DNA of 64,000 bases. It comes from Solimonas aquatica. Its GTDB lineage: Bacteria > Pseudomonadota > Gammaproteobacteria > Nevskiales > Nevskiaceae. Position 1 is the first letter of the stretch. Every line of letters begins with the position of its first letter. A model generated the notes under the pieces. The model was not told where the DNA came from. It did no database searches and saw only the letters and a program-made list of their open reading frames with translations. Shown here piece by piece: positions 54,660 through 62,633 of the stretch. A program made the translations under genes and the position numbers. The DNA is taken from NCBI RefSeq assembly GCF_900111015.1, contig NZ_FOFS01000004.1, forward strand, positions 235,316 to 299,315, given 5' to 3'.

Positions 54660-55322
54660 TCAGGCGCCGGCCAGTTCGATCAAGGCGGCGACGCCGAGAT
54701 GGCCGCGCTCGCGCGCGACTTCGGCGGCGGTCTTGCCGTCTTCGGTTTTCAAGCCGCGATCCACGCCGCGATTGAGCAGCAGCTTCACCAGACTCTCGAA
54801 GCCGCGCGAGGCCGCCAGATGCAGCGCGGTCACGCCACTGCCGCCGACACGATGCACATCCGCGCCCAGCGCAATCAGCAGCGGCGCCAGACGCTCGCCG
54901 GCCACGCCGGCCACCGCCGCGTGCATCGGCGTGTTGGCCATGGGGTTGGTCGAGACCGCATCGATGCTCGCCCCCAGACCGATCAGGGTGAGCAGGCTGC
55001 GGCCGGCGCCGAGAAAGGCGGCCAGATGCAGCGGCGTCCAGCCATCGACGCTGCTCTCGCCCAGCCGCTCGGGACGCTCCAGCACCAGGGCCGCGAGCTT
55101 GTGGGAATCATCGATGGCGGCGGCCTCGAACACATCCAGCTCACGATAGCCACGCAGCATGTCGGCGATCTCGCGCGCGCCGTTGTACAGCGCGAACATC
55201 AGCGGTGACAGCCCGCCGGGCAAGGGCTCCGTGGCCTGCGAGGCATCGCGCTGCAGCGCGTCCTGGGCGGCGGCGAGATCGCGGTTCTGGATGGCCAGCA
55301 TCAGGGGGCGCACAGCGGACAT
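54660..55322 (-). CDS. Ankyrin-repeat protein
   Basis: A 220-aa soluble protein made of ankyrin repeats: TPLHLAAFLGAGRSLLTLIG, TPMHAAVAGVAGERLAPLLI and TALHLAASRGFESLVKLLLN are clear, with weaker repeats at both ends. Ankyrin stacks mediate protein-protein binding; no enzymatic domain or signal peptide is present. The ATG at 55322 is preferred to a TTG at 55343. It is transcribed away from tRNA-Val, with no obvious partner gene. Confidence 0.9.
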   Translation of the reverse strand: MSAVRPLMLAIQNRDLAAAQDALQRDASQATEPLPGGLSPLMFALYNGAREIADMLRGYRELDVFEAAAIDDSHKLAALVLERPERLGESSVDGWTPLHLAAFLGAGRSLLTLIGLGASIDAVSTNPMANTPMHAAVAGVAGERLAPLLIALGADVHRVGGSGVTALHLAASRGFESLVKLLLNRGVDRGLKTEDGKTAAEVARERGHLGVAALIELAGA

Positions 55323-55399
55323 GAGGGCGTTACCGGGAGACAAAACGGGCGGCAGAGACTAGCGGGCCGGCGCCTCCGGCTCAATGGCCATCGCCGAGT

Positions 55400-55428
55400 T
55401 TGACGCACTCCAGTTCGCTGACTATGAT
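55400..55428 (+). promoter_or_regulatory. Sigma70 promoter of tRNA-Val
   Basis: TTGACG (55400-55405) and TATGAT (55423-55428) are separated by exactly 17 nt. A GC-rich discriminator (TGCGCCCCC) follows, as in promoters under stringent control. Transcription starts just before the tRNA. Confidence 0.85.
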
Positions 55429-55439
55429 TGCGCCCCCTT

Positions 55440-55514
55440 GGACGGTTAGCTCAGCGGTAGAGCATCGCTTTCACACGGCGGGGGTCGGGGGTTCGAAACC
55501 CTCACCGTCCACCA
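55440..55514 (+). tRNA. tRNA-Val (anticodon CAC)
   Basis: A 75-nt cloverleaf with a perfect acceptor stem (GGACGGT/ACCGTCC), anticodon loop TTCACAC (anticodon CAC), T loop TTCGAAA and an encoded CCA. The anticodon stem (TCGCT with GGCGG) contains two wobble pairs, which is unusual but still pairs. Anticodon CAC reads GUG. Confidence 0.93.
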
Positions 55515-55523
55515 AGTCTGGTC

Positions 55524-55563
55524 AAAAAGCCTTCGGCATCCGCAGATGCCGGAGGCTTTTTTT
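55524..55563 (+). terminator. Terminator after tRNA-Val
   Basis: A long stem (55524-55540 with 55545-55561, one G-U pair) with a CGCA loop ends in seven T. The left side starts with five A, so it could also serve the other strand. Confidence 0.92.
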
Positions 55564-55669
55564 GTTGACGGGATGCACGGCGCATGCTCGGAATTTGCTC
55601 ATGACTCGGACCATGCTGCTGCGGCACAGTCCGCAGCATTGTGCCGATGCTGCCTGAGCGAGCCTGACC

Positions 55670-55879
55670 GTGATCCCGCCCGATATCCCGCTGAAACCCG
55701 AACTCGCCTTCGTCGTGCAACTGCAGACCGTTGATCCGATGCACCCCGAACTGCTGTCCGGCCGCATCGAACATATCGCCAGCGGGCAGATCCTGCGCTT
55801 CCAGTCCCTGCAGGAGCTGCACGCCTTCATGGGCCGGCACGCCGCAGCCCCCGCAAGGCCGCGTGGCGACGAGGTCTGA
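55670..55879 (+). CDS. Small conserved hypothetical protein
   Basis: A 69-aa soluble protein starting with GTG at 55670. The segment ELAFVVQLQTVDPMHPELLS followed by GRIEHIASGQILRFQSLQEL and HAFMG matches a common type of small protein seen beside transporters or as a stand-alone gene in proteobacteria. No domain function is known to me. It ends 47 bp before the MFS transporter gene, with which it may be transcribed. Confidence 0.65.
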   Translation: MIPPDIPLKPELAFVVQLQTVDPMHPELLSGRIEHIASGQILRFQSLQELHAFMGRHAAAPARPRGDEV

Positions 55880-55926
55880 GCGTGCCCACCTGCCAGGCTT
55901 CACCCCGCTTCTAGACCGGACCCGCC

Positions 55927-57210
55927 ATGCCCCTGCAACGCTCGCTGTATCCCTGGTACGTGGTGGGCGTGCTGATGCTGGCCTTCGTGCTGTCCTTCGC
56001 CGACCGTTACATCCTGGGCCTGCTGACCATCGCCCTGCAGCGCGATCTGGGCCTGACGCCAACGCAGCTGAGCCTGCTCATCGGTCCGGGCTTCGTCATT
56101 CCGTTCGTGCTCGCCGGCCTGCCCATCGCGCGCCTGGCCGACCGCTACAGCCGGCGCCGGATCATCATCCTGTCCTTGTTGTTCTGGAGCCTGGCGACCC
56201 TGGGCTGCGCGTTCGCGCGCGATTTTTCCCAGCTGCTGCTGATGCGTGCGCTGGTCGGCGCCGGCGAAGCGGCGCTGGCACCGGCCGCGTACTCGCTGAT
56301 CGTCGACTACTTCGCGCCCGAGCGCCGCGCCAGCGCGCTCAGCACGTTCAGCGTCGGCACCTACGCCGGCTCGGGCCTGGCCTTCACGCTCGGCGGCGCG
56401 ATCATCGCCTATACCGCAAAGGCGCCGGCGACGGCCGACTGGCAATCCTGGCAGCTGGTGTTCATGAGCCTGGGACTCTGCGGCCTGCTGCTGAGCCCGC
56501 TGCTGCTGAGCCTGCGCGAGCCGCCGCGCGCCGCGCAGCATCAGGCCCTGCCGCTGGCGGCCTTGCGCACGCAGCTCTGGCAGCGGCGCCGCGTGCTGCT
56601 GCACCACCATCTCGGCTTTGCCCTGCTGTCACTGGCCGGCAGCGCCGCGGTGGCCTGGGTACCGGCGTATTTCATCCACAGCTTCGGCTGGCCGCCGGGG
56701 CGCTTCGGTCTGGCTTATGGCGGCATCATCGCGCTCTGCGGCAGCGCCGGACTGCTGTGCGCCGGCGCGCTGGCGGATCGCGCCTGGCGCAGCGGCCAGC
56801 GTGATGCGGCCCTGCGCCTGGCGGGCAATGCAGCGCTGGGCAGCGCGACACTGGGCCTGCTGTACCTGCTGATGCCCGATGCGCGGCTGTCGCTGCTCAT
56901 GATGCTGCCCTCGGCCTTTCTCAGCGCCATGCCCTTTGGGCTGGCGGTGGCCTCGCTGCAGGAGCTGATGCCGGCGACCATGCGCGCGCAGGCCAGCGCC
57001 CTCTATGCCCTGATCACCAATCTCGTGGGCCTGGGCCTGGGCCCCCTGGCCGTGACCTGGCTGTCGCATCAGCTGTTCGGCGACGAGCAGGCGCTGGGCA
57101 AGGCCCTGCTCACGGTGATCGGCAGCACGCAGTTGCTCGCGGCAATCTGTCTTCACTCCGGGCGCAAGGCCTATCGTGAAGCGCTCGAGCACCGCGCGGC
57201 GCCCACTTAA
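55927..57210 (+). CDS. MFS transporter
   Basis: A 427-aa major facilitator superfamily transporter with 12 predicted helices. The helix 1-2 region YPWYVVGVLMLAFVLSFADR and the loop motif LADRYSRRRIIIL (MFS motif A) are typical, as is a large central cytoplasmic loop before residue 220. It resembles the ACS/sugar-acid type, proton-driven. The TonB-dependent receptor gene begins 36 bp after its stop, and the two probably form an outer- and inner-membrane uptake pair for one organic substrate. Confidence 0.92.
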   Translation: MPLQRSLYPWYVVGVLMLAFVLSFADRYILGLLTIALQRDLGLTPTQLSLLIGPGFVIPFVLAGLPIARLADRYSRRRIIILSLLFWSLATLGCAFARDFSQLLLMRALVGAGEAALAPAAYSLIVDYFAPERRASALSTFSVGTYAGSGLAFTLGGAIIAYTAKAPATADWQSWQLVFMSLGLCGLLLSPLLLSLREPPRAAQHQALPLAALRTQLWQRRRVLLHHHLGFALLSLAGSAAVAWVPAYFIHSFGWPPGRFGLAYGGIIALCGSAGLLCAGALADRAWRSGQRDAALRLAGNAALGSATLGLLYLLMPDARLSLLMMLPSAFLSAMPFGLAVASLQELMPATMRAQASALYALITNLVGLGLGPLAVTWLSHQLFGDEQALGKALLTVIGSTQLLAAICLHSGRKAYREALEHRAAPT

Positions 57211-57246
57211 AATGCCCGCCGCATCAGACCGCCTCGAAAAAACACA

Positions 57247-59442
57247 ATGAAAAAACCGACACCGGGAACGAACAAGCCGCTGCTCGCACTCACCCTGTAC
57301 ACCCTGGCGGGCGCCGCCGCATACAGCACCGCAGCGCGGGCGCAAAGCGAAGACGCGCTGCCCACGGTGCTGGTCACCGCGCGCCTGCGCACGGAGCCGC
57401 TGGCGCAGGTGCCGGCCTCGATGGCGGTGCTCAATGGCGAGACCCTGGCCGAAGAACGGCTGGACTCGCTCGGCGACCTGGACCGCCGCGTCGCCAATCT
57501 GCAGCTGGGCAGTCTCAACGGCACGCCCACTCTGTTCATGCGCGGCGTCGGTGGCGGCGGCCGGCAGGTGGGCTTCGAGCCGCGCACCGGTGTTTATGTC
57601 GATGGCGTGTTCATGAACGCGCCGCCGATGAGCGACAGCCTGCTGCTGGATCTGGCGCGCGTGGAAGTGCTGCGCGGTCCGCAGGGCAGCCTGTATGGCC
57701 AGAACACCGATGCCGGCAATCTCAATCTCATCACCCGTGAACCGGGCGCCACGCGCCAGCTGGAAACCCTGCTGCGCTGGGATGATCGCGGTGAACAGCA
57801 TCTGGCGGCGGCCGGCGATCTGCCGCTGCGCGAGGACACGCTGGCGCTGCGCAGCAGCGTGAACCTGACGCGCTCGCGCGGCGTGGTGCGCAACAGCTAT
57901 GACCACGAACGCCCGGATGCCGTCGATGAAGCCGGCGCGCGCACGCGCCTGCTCTGGCGCATCGCACCGGACCTGCGCGCCGATTTCAGCGCCGACGCCA
58001 GCCTGCACGCCGATGATTTCCCCACCGGCGAAGCGCGCAGCAATATCAGCGGCAGCGGCCCGGCCAACCCCGCCTCGCCCTACACCGTCTCGCTCAACTC
58101 GCCGCAGCGCAACGATCTGCGCAATCGCGGCCTGGGGGCAAGACTGCAGTGGCAGCTTTCCGAAATGCAGCTGGAAGCCATCACCGCGCGACGCCTGTCC
58201 AGCCGGCGCTGGCAGGTCGATCTGGATTACTCGACGCTGGACGGCATGACCCTGGACTACATCGACCAGTACCGCCGCGACAGCCAGGAGCTGCGCCTGC
58301 GCAGCACACAGGATGACGGCGCGCTGAGCTGGCTCGTCGGTGTCTACACCTACCAGCAGCAGTCTGATTCCAGCCGCGCCACCGATGCGCAGTCGCAGGC
58401 CAACCTGCTCAACCCCAATCTGCAGGATGGTGATCGGCTGCTGGTGCTGCCGCGCCTGCGCCAGCATTCCGAGGCGCTGTACGGCAGCCTCGGTTACCGC
58501 TTCACCTCGCAGCTCCAGCTCGATGCCGGCCTGCGCTGGCTGCAGCTGCGCCGCGCCCTGGCCTTCGACCAGAACGCCACCTCCGGTTTTCAGCAGCTGG
58601 GCTTTGCCAATCTCAGCGATGTGCATGAGCGCAACCGTGAGCACGCCCTGCTGCCGGACGTGGCGCTGAGCTGGCAGCTGCAGCCGCAGCTGCGCGCTTA
58701 CCTGCGCTACGCGCAAGGCTCCAAGAGCGGCGGCTACAACGCCGAGGCGCTGGTCTCGCCGGCCACCGCGCCCAATGCCTTCGACACCGAAACCGTGCGC
58801 AGCTACGAAGTGGGCCTCAAGGGCTGGCAGTGGCGGCAGCGCCTGAGCGCGGACATGGCCTTCTTCCTGGCCGACTATTCCGACTACCAGGTCTCGCAGT
58901 TCCAGCTGCAGGGCAGCACCGTGCTGCCGGTGATGAGCAACGCCGGCAAGCTGCGCAGCTACGGCCCCGAGCTGGAGCTGCGTGCACAGCTGGCCCCCGG
59001 CCTGAGCCTGCAAAGCTCCGCGGCCTGGCTGCACGCCTGGTATCAGGACTTCCGTGATGGCGGCGGTCCGGGCGTGGACTTTTCCGGCAACCGCGCCGAG
59101 TACGCGCCGCGCTGGAACCTCAACAACAGCCTGCAATACCGCCGCCCCTGGCAGTGGCATCAGCTGGCCTGGCTGGACGCCGCGCTGACTTACTCCTGGC
59201 GCAGCGGCTTCTACACCCAGCCTTCGAATCTGCCGCCGTTTGCCGCCGACTCGCGCAGCCTGCTCAGCGCGCGCCTGGGCGTGGCCGATGCCGCCGAGCG
59301 CTTCCGGCTCACGGCCTATGCCGACAATCTGCTCGACGAGCGCTACACCGAAACGCTCAATCGCGGCACCCTGGGCACTTACTACGGTCGCTACGGACAG
59401 CCGCGCAGCGTCGGCCTGCAGCTGCAGTGGCGCTACGACTGA
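57247..59442 (+). CDS. TonB-dependent outer-membrane receptor
   Basis: A 731-aa receptor with an N-terminal signal peptide (NKPLLALTLYTLAGAAAYST, cleavage near ARAQ), TonB box PTVLVTARLR, a plug with TLFMRGVGGGGRQVGFEPRT and VEVLRGPQGSLYGQNTDAGN, and a 22-strand-type barrel. Its segments NAEALVSPATAPNAFDTETV and NNSLQYRRPWQWHQLAWLDA fit the organic-substrate class (sphingomonad type). It ends in VGLQLQWRYD. It is transcribed with the MFS gene and its last 10 bp overlap the convergent regulator gene. Confidence 0.94.
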   Translation: MKKPTPGTNKPLLALTLYTLAGAAAYSTAARAQSEDALPTVLVTARLRTEPLAQVPASMAVLNGETLAEERLDSLGDLDRRVANLQLGSLNGTPTLFMRGVGGGGRQVGFEPRTGVYVDGVFMNAPPMSDSLLLDLARVEVLRGPQGSLYGQNTDAGNLNLITREPGATRQLETLLRWDDRGEQHLAAAGDLPLREDTLALRSSVNLTRSRGVVRNSYDHERPDAVDEAGARTRLLWRIAPDLRADFSADASLHADDFPTGEARSNISGSGPANPASPYTVSLNSPQRNDLRNRGLGARLQWQLSEMQLEAITARRLSSRRWQVDLDYSTLDGMTLDYIDQYRRDSQELRLRSTQDDGALSWLVGVYTYQQQSDSSRATDAQSQANLLNPNLQDGDRLLVLPRLRQHSEALYGSLGYRFTSQLQLDAGLRWLQLRRALAFDQNATSGFQQLGFANLSDVHERNREHALLPDVALSWQLQPQLRAYLRYAQGSKSGGYNAEALVSPATAPNAFDTETVRSYEVGLKGWQWRQRLSADMAFFLADYSDYQVSQFQLQGSTVLPVMSNAGKLRSYGPELELRAQLAPGLSLQSSAAWLHAWYQDFRDGGGPGVDFSGNRAEYAPRWNLNNSLQYRRPWQWHQLAWLDAALTYSWRSGFYTQPSNLPPFAADSRSLLSARLGVADAAERFRLTAYADNLLDERYTETLNRGTLGTYYGRYGQPRSVGLQLQWRYD

Positions 59443-62330
59443 AGCGAGGCCAGCTGCTCACGGGCCTCGCGCAAATCCACGGTGTCGAAGCCCTCGCTGA
59501 AGCCCGCGTAAACCTCGTTCAACAGGGCCCGGGCTTCGGCGCCGCGCCGGCCTGAAGCCCAGAGCTTCGCCAGGCTGCGGGCCGCACGCAGTTCCAGCAT
59601 CCGTGAATGACGTTCGCGGCACAGCGCCAGGGCGCGCTGCAGCAGCTCTTCGGCTGCCCCGGTCTTGCGGCGGTTCTGGCGCAGCAGCAGCTCGGCCTGC
59701 AGGCGCAGCACCTCCGGCTCCCAGGCCAGCAGGCCACGCTGCGCCACCAGCTGCAGCGCCAGCGTGATGGCGCGCTGCGCCAGATCCAGCGAGCCGCTGT
59801 CCAGCAGCGCGTCGGCCACATAGGCATAGCCGCCGATCGGGTTGTGACTCACCTGCCCGCTGGCGCGCTCCTGCTCCATGAATTCGAACAGGGCCGGCGC
59901 GGCGCGTGTCGGCTCGCCCAGGAAACAGTCGGCGATCAGCAGATGCTGACGGCCATACTGGCAGCCGTCTTCATGACCATGCCGCTCGCAGAGCGGCAGC
60001 ACCTCCTGCGCGTGGCGCCGCAGCGCCTGCCAGTCGCGGCCCAGCATCAGCAGATTGCCGATGACGCCAGCCTCGATCATGCACAGCGCATAAGGGTTGC
60101 CGATCAAAAGGCCCATGGCGCGCGACTGGCTGGCGGCATCCCAGGCGGTTTCGGGCTGGCCCAGATACCAGCTGGCCAGGGCATAGCCCGAGTAAGAGGT
60201 ACAGCTCGGTTCCACTGCCAGCAGCGCCGGCTGCGCCCGCAGCAGGCGCTCGGCGGCCTCGATACCTTGCAGGGCCGCCGCTCTGGCCTGCGGATGCCGG
60301 GCCATGATGTTCAAGGTCAGCGCGGCGGTGCCCTGCCCATACGCCTCGAACAAGGGCAGTTCTCGCGCCCGCCCCCAGTCGCTGATGCCCTGCGCAAGAA
60401 CCGCCGCCGCCTGCAACTCGTCGCGGTAGTGCAGCAGCCGCCACAGCACGCCGTAGGCCAGCTCCACCAGCGCCGGGTTTTGCACCGTCTTGAGCAGACG
60501 TTCGAGCGCCGGGCGATGCTCCTGCACCGCATCGGCATGATTGCCATGGCGCGCCTGCAGCGCCACCGCCGCCAAGCCGCGCAGCGCCAGCTCGCTTTCA
60601 TCGCGCGATGCACCGGCCGGCAGCTGCGCCAGCCATTGCAGGCCGCGTTCGGCCTGTACCTGCAATTCCTCGTTGGCGGTGCGCTGCAGGGCGATGCGCG
60701 CCAGCACGATGCTGTAGCGCACGATCTTGTCGGCGGCCCCGGCCTGTTCGTAGTAGTGCAGCAGCTCGCCGGCGACTTCCTCACCACGCGCGCCATAGGC
60801 GCGCTCCAGAGTTTCGGCGAGCTGACGGTTCAAGCGCGCACACCGCGCCGAGCTCAGGCTCTGCCGGATCACCTGCTCATAGAGCACATGGCGGAAACGA
60901 TAACGGCCGCTGCTGGTGCCATCGGGCCAGATCGCCAGGCCATGGTCGAGAACGAACTGCCCCTGCCGCGCCAGATGGTCGCAGCGCCGCTCCACCGTTT
61001 CGGCGGCCTCGCCGCTGCAGGCGGCGAGGCTGGCGGCCGCGAACTCCATGCCGGCGACGCTGGCGATCTCCAGCAGCGCCTGATCCTCGGGCTTGAGCTG
61101 CGCGAACTGCAGCGCGATCAGATCCTGCAGCGCCTGCGGCAGTGCATCGCGCCCGGCCTCGCGCGCGCTGTCACGGTGCGGCGCGGCGAGATACTCGTAG
61201 AGCTGCGCCATGAACAGCGGATGGCCGCCGCTGCGCGCATGCAGGGTCTGCAGCAAGTCCGGCTCGGGCGCGGCAAGGCCGCTGCGCTGCGCCAGGTAAT
61301 GCGCCACCGCCGCCGCATCCAGATAACCCAGCAGCAACTCATCGGCCTTGCGCGCGGCCTTGAGGCTGCGCAACAAGGCGCGGATGGGATGTGCGGCGAT
61401 GATCGCGTCCACCGGCCGGTAGGTAGCCACGATCAGCAGCCGCGCGGGCGTCGTGCGCTGCGCCAGCATGGCCAGCAGATCGAGCGTGGACGGATCGCTC
61501 CAGTGCAGATCCTCCAGCACCCAGACCAGGGGCTGCAGCGCGCTGAGCTGTTCCAGGGCCTCGGCCAGTTCACGCAGCACCTGCTCGCGGCTGGCGCCCT
61601 GGGTCTGGCGCCGCAAGGAGGCCAGTTCGTCGCTGGGCACCAGGGCCGGCAGCTGCCGCAACCAGCCGGGCGCGGCGCGGCGGATCAGCTCCAGCGGGCG
61701 CGCATCGCTGGCCCGGCGCAGCAGATTGCCCAGGGCATCGAGCACCGGCAGATAGGCTTCCGCCGCACCCTGATGCTCGGTGCATTGCCCCAGGCCGATC
61801 AGGCAGTCCGGATCGCGCTGGCGCAGCTGCGCCAGGAACTCGTTGACCAGGGTGGACTTGCCGATGCCCGCCTCGCCGCCCACGAACACGAGCTGACGCT
61901 GTCCGCGCTGTGCCTGCGCAAAGCGCTCCAGCAGCTTGTCCAGCTCGCCCTGGCGGCCGACGAAAGCCTCGGGTCTGGCGGCGGGCGCAAGCGCTTCGCC
62001 CGCCGTTGCGCCGGGCGCTTCGGGCAACACGAAACGAAAGCCGACGCGATGCGCGGTGAGCAGGTAACGCGGGGATTTGGGATCGTCCTCCAGGGCGCGG
62101 CGCAGGGCCTGGATCTGGAAGGTCAGGGCATCGTCACCCACCACCGTGCCGGGCCACACCGCGTCCATCAAGGCCTGCTTGGTGACCACCTCGCCGGCCT
62201 GACGCACCAGCGTCCACAAGGTGGCCAGAGCCTTGGGCTGCAGCTTGATCTCCTGCCCCTCGCGCAGCAGCGGCCCATGACGCCCCAGCAGCCGGAACGG
62301 CCCGAATTCAAGCGCGGCGATCTCAGACAT
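59433..62330 (-). CDS. Winged-helix/AAA ATPase transcriptional regulator
   Basis: A 965-aa regulator. Residues 1-105 form a winged-helix DNA-binding domain of the OmpR/CadC type (ALATLWTLVRQAGEVVTKQA, RYLLTAHRVGFRFVLPE). A STAND-type ATPase follows with Walker A GGEAGIGKST (151-160) and LVWVLEDLHWSDPSTLDLL as the Walker B region. The C-terminal half is helical with TPR-like repeats that usually sense a ligand or protein. No signal or membrane segment. It is convergent with the receptor gene and lies beside the MFS-receptor pair, so it may control it, but its own promoter side faces the collagen-like gene. Confidence 0.92.
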   Translation of the reverse strand: MSEIAALEFGPFRLLGRHGPLLREGQEIKLQPKALATLWTLVRQAGEVVTKQALMDAVWPGTVVGDDALTFQIQALRRALEDDPKSPRYLLTAHRVGFRFVLPEAPGATAGEALAPAARPEAFVGRQGELDKLLERFAQAQRGQRQLVFVGGEAGIGKSTLVNEFLAQLRQRDPDCLIGLGQCTEHQGAAEAYLPVLDALGNLLRRASDARPLELIRRAAPGWLRQLPALVPSDELASLRRQTQGASREQVLRELAEALEQLSALQPLVWVLEDLHWSDPSTLDLLAMLAQRTTPARLLIVATYRPVDAIIAAHPIRALLRSLKAARKADELLLGYLDAAAVAHYLAQRSGLAAPEPDLLQTLHARSGGHPLFMAQLYEYLAAPHRDSAREAGRDALPQALQDLIALQFAQLKPEDQALLEIASVAGMEFAAASLAACSGEAAETVERRCDHLARQGQFVLDHGLAIWPDGTSSGRYRFRHVLYEQVIRQSLSSARCARLNRQLAETLERAYGARGEEVAGELLHYYEQAGAADKIVRYSIVLARIALQRTANEELQVQAERGLQWLAQLPAGASRDESELALRGLAAVALQARHGNHADAVQEHRPALERLLKTVQNPALVELAYGVLWRLLHYRDELQAAAVLAQGISDWGRARELPLFEAYGQGTAALTLNIMARHPQARAAALQGIEAAERLLRAQPALLAVEPSCTSYSGYALASWYLGQPETAWDAASQSRAMGLLIGNPYALCMIEAGVIGNLLMLGRDWQALRRHAQEVLPLCERHGHEDGCQYGRQHLLIADCFLGEPTRAAPALFEFMEQERASGQVSHNPIGGYAYVADALLDSGSLDLAQRAITLALQLVAQRGLLAWEPEVLRLQAELLLRQNRRKTGAAEELLQRALALCRERHSRMLELRAARSLAKLWASGRRGAEARALLNEVYAGFSEGFDTVDLREAREQLASLQS

Positions 62331-62544
62331 CGGTGGAGAGGGTGCGGCCAGGCCATCTGTTGATATGCCGCCATTATGGCGTATCCGATCCATCAGGCCC
62401 GGCCGCGCCAGGGCAAGCGCTCTTCCTCGGAGTTTGCTCAGGACTTCCCCCGTGCAGCCCGGCAGCATGCCGGCATAGTCGGGGGCACCCGCGACGAGGG
62501 CCATGCAAGGCCCCGGCGGGTGATTGGGGGAAGCGGTGCGGGTC

Positions 62545-62595
62545 TGCGCACCTGATTGTCGCCAGCGCGGTCGCGAGGGCGCAGTCAGGTGCGCA
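62545..62595. repeat. Inverted repeat in the divergent promoter region
   Basis: TGCGCACCTGA (62545-62555) and TCAGGTGCGCA (62585-62595) form a perfect 11-bp inverted repeat 29 bp apart in the 303-bp gap between the large regulator and the collagen-like gene. It could be an operator or cruciform; nothing else decides. Confidence 0.5.
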
Positions 62596-62633
62596 TCTGT
62601 ACGGCAGCCCCAATTTTCGGGGATCACTGCTTC

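Noticed and set aside
59607..62363. A 918-codon plus-strand open frame opposite the AAA regulator
   Set aside because: Antisense to a protein with clear winged-helix and Walker motifs; no domain of its own.
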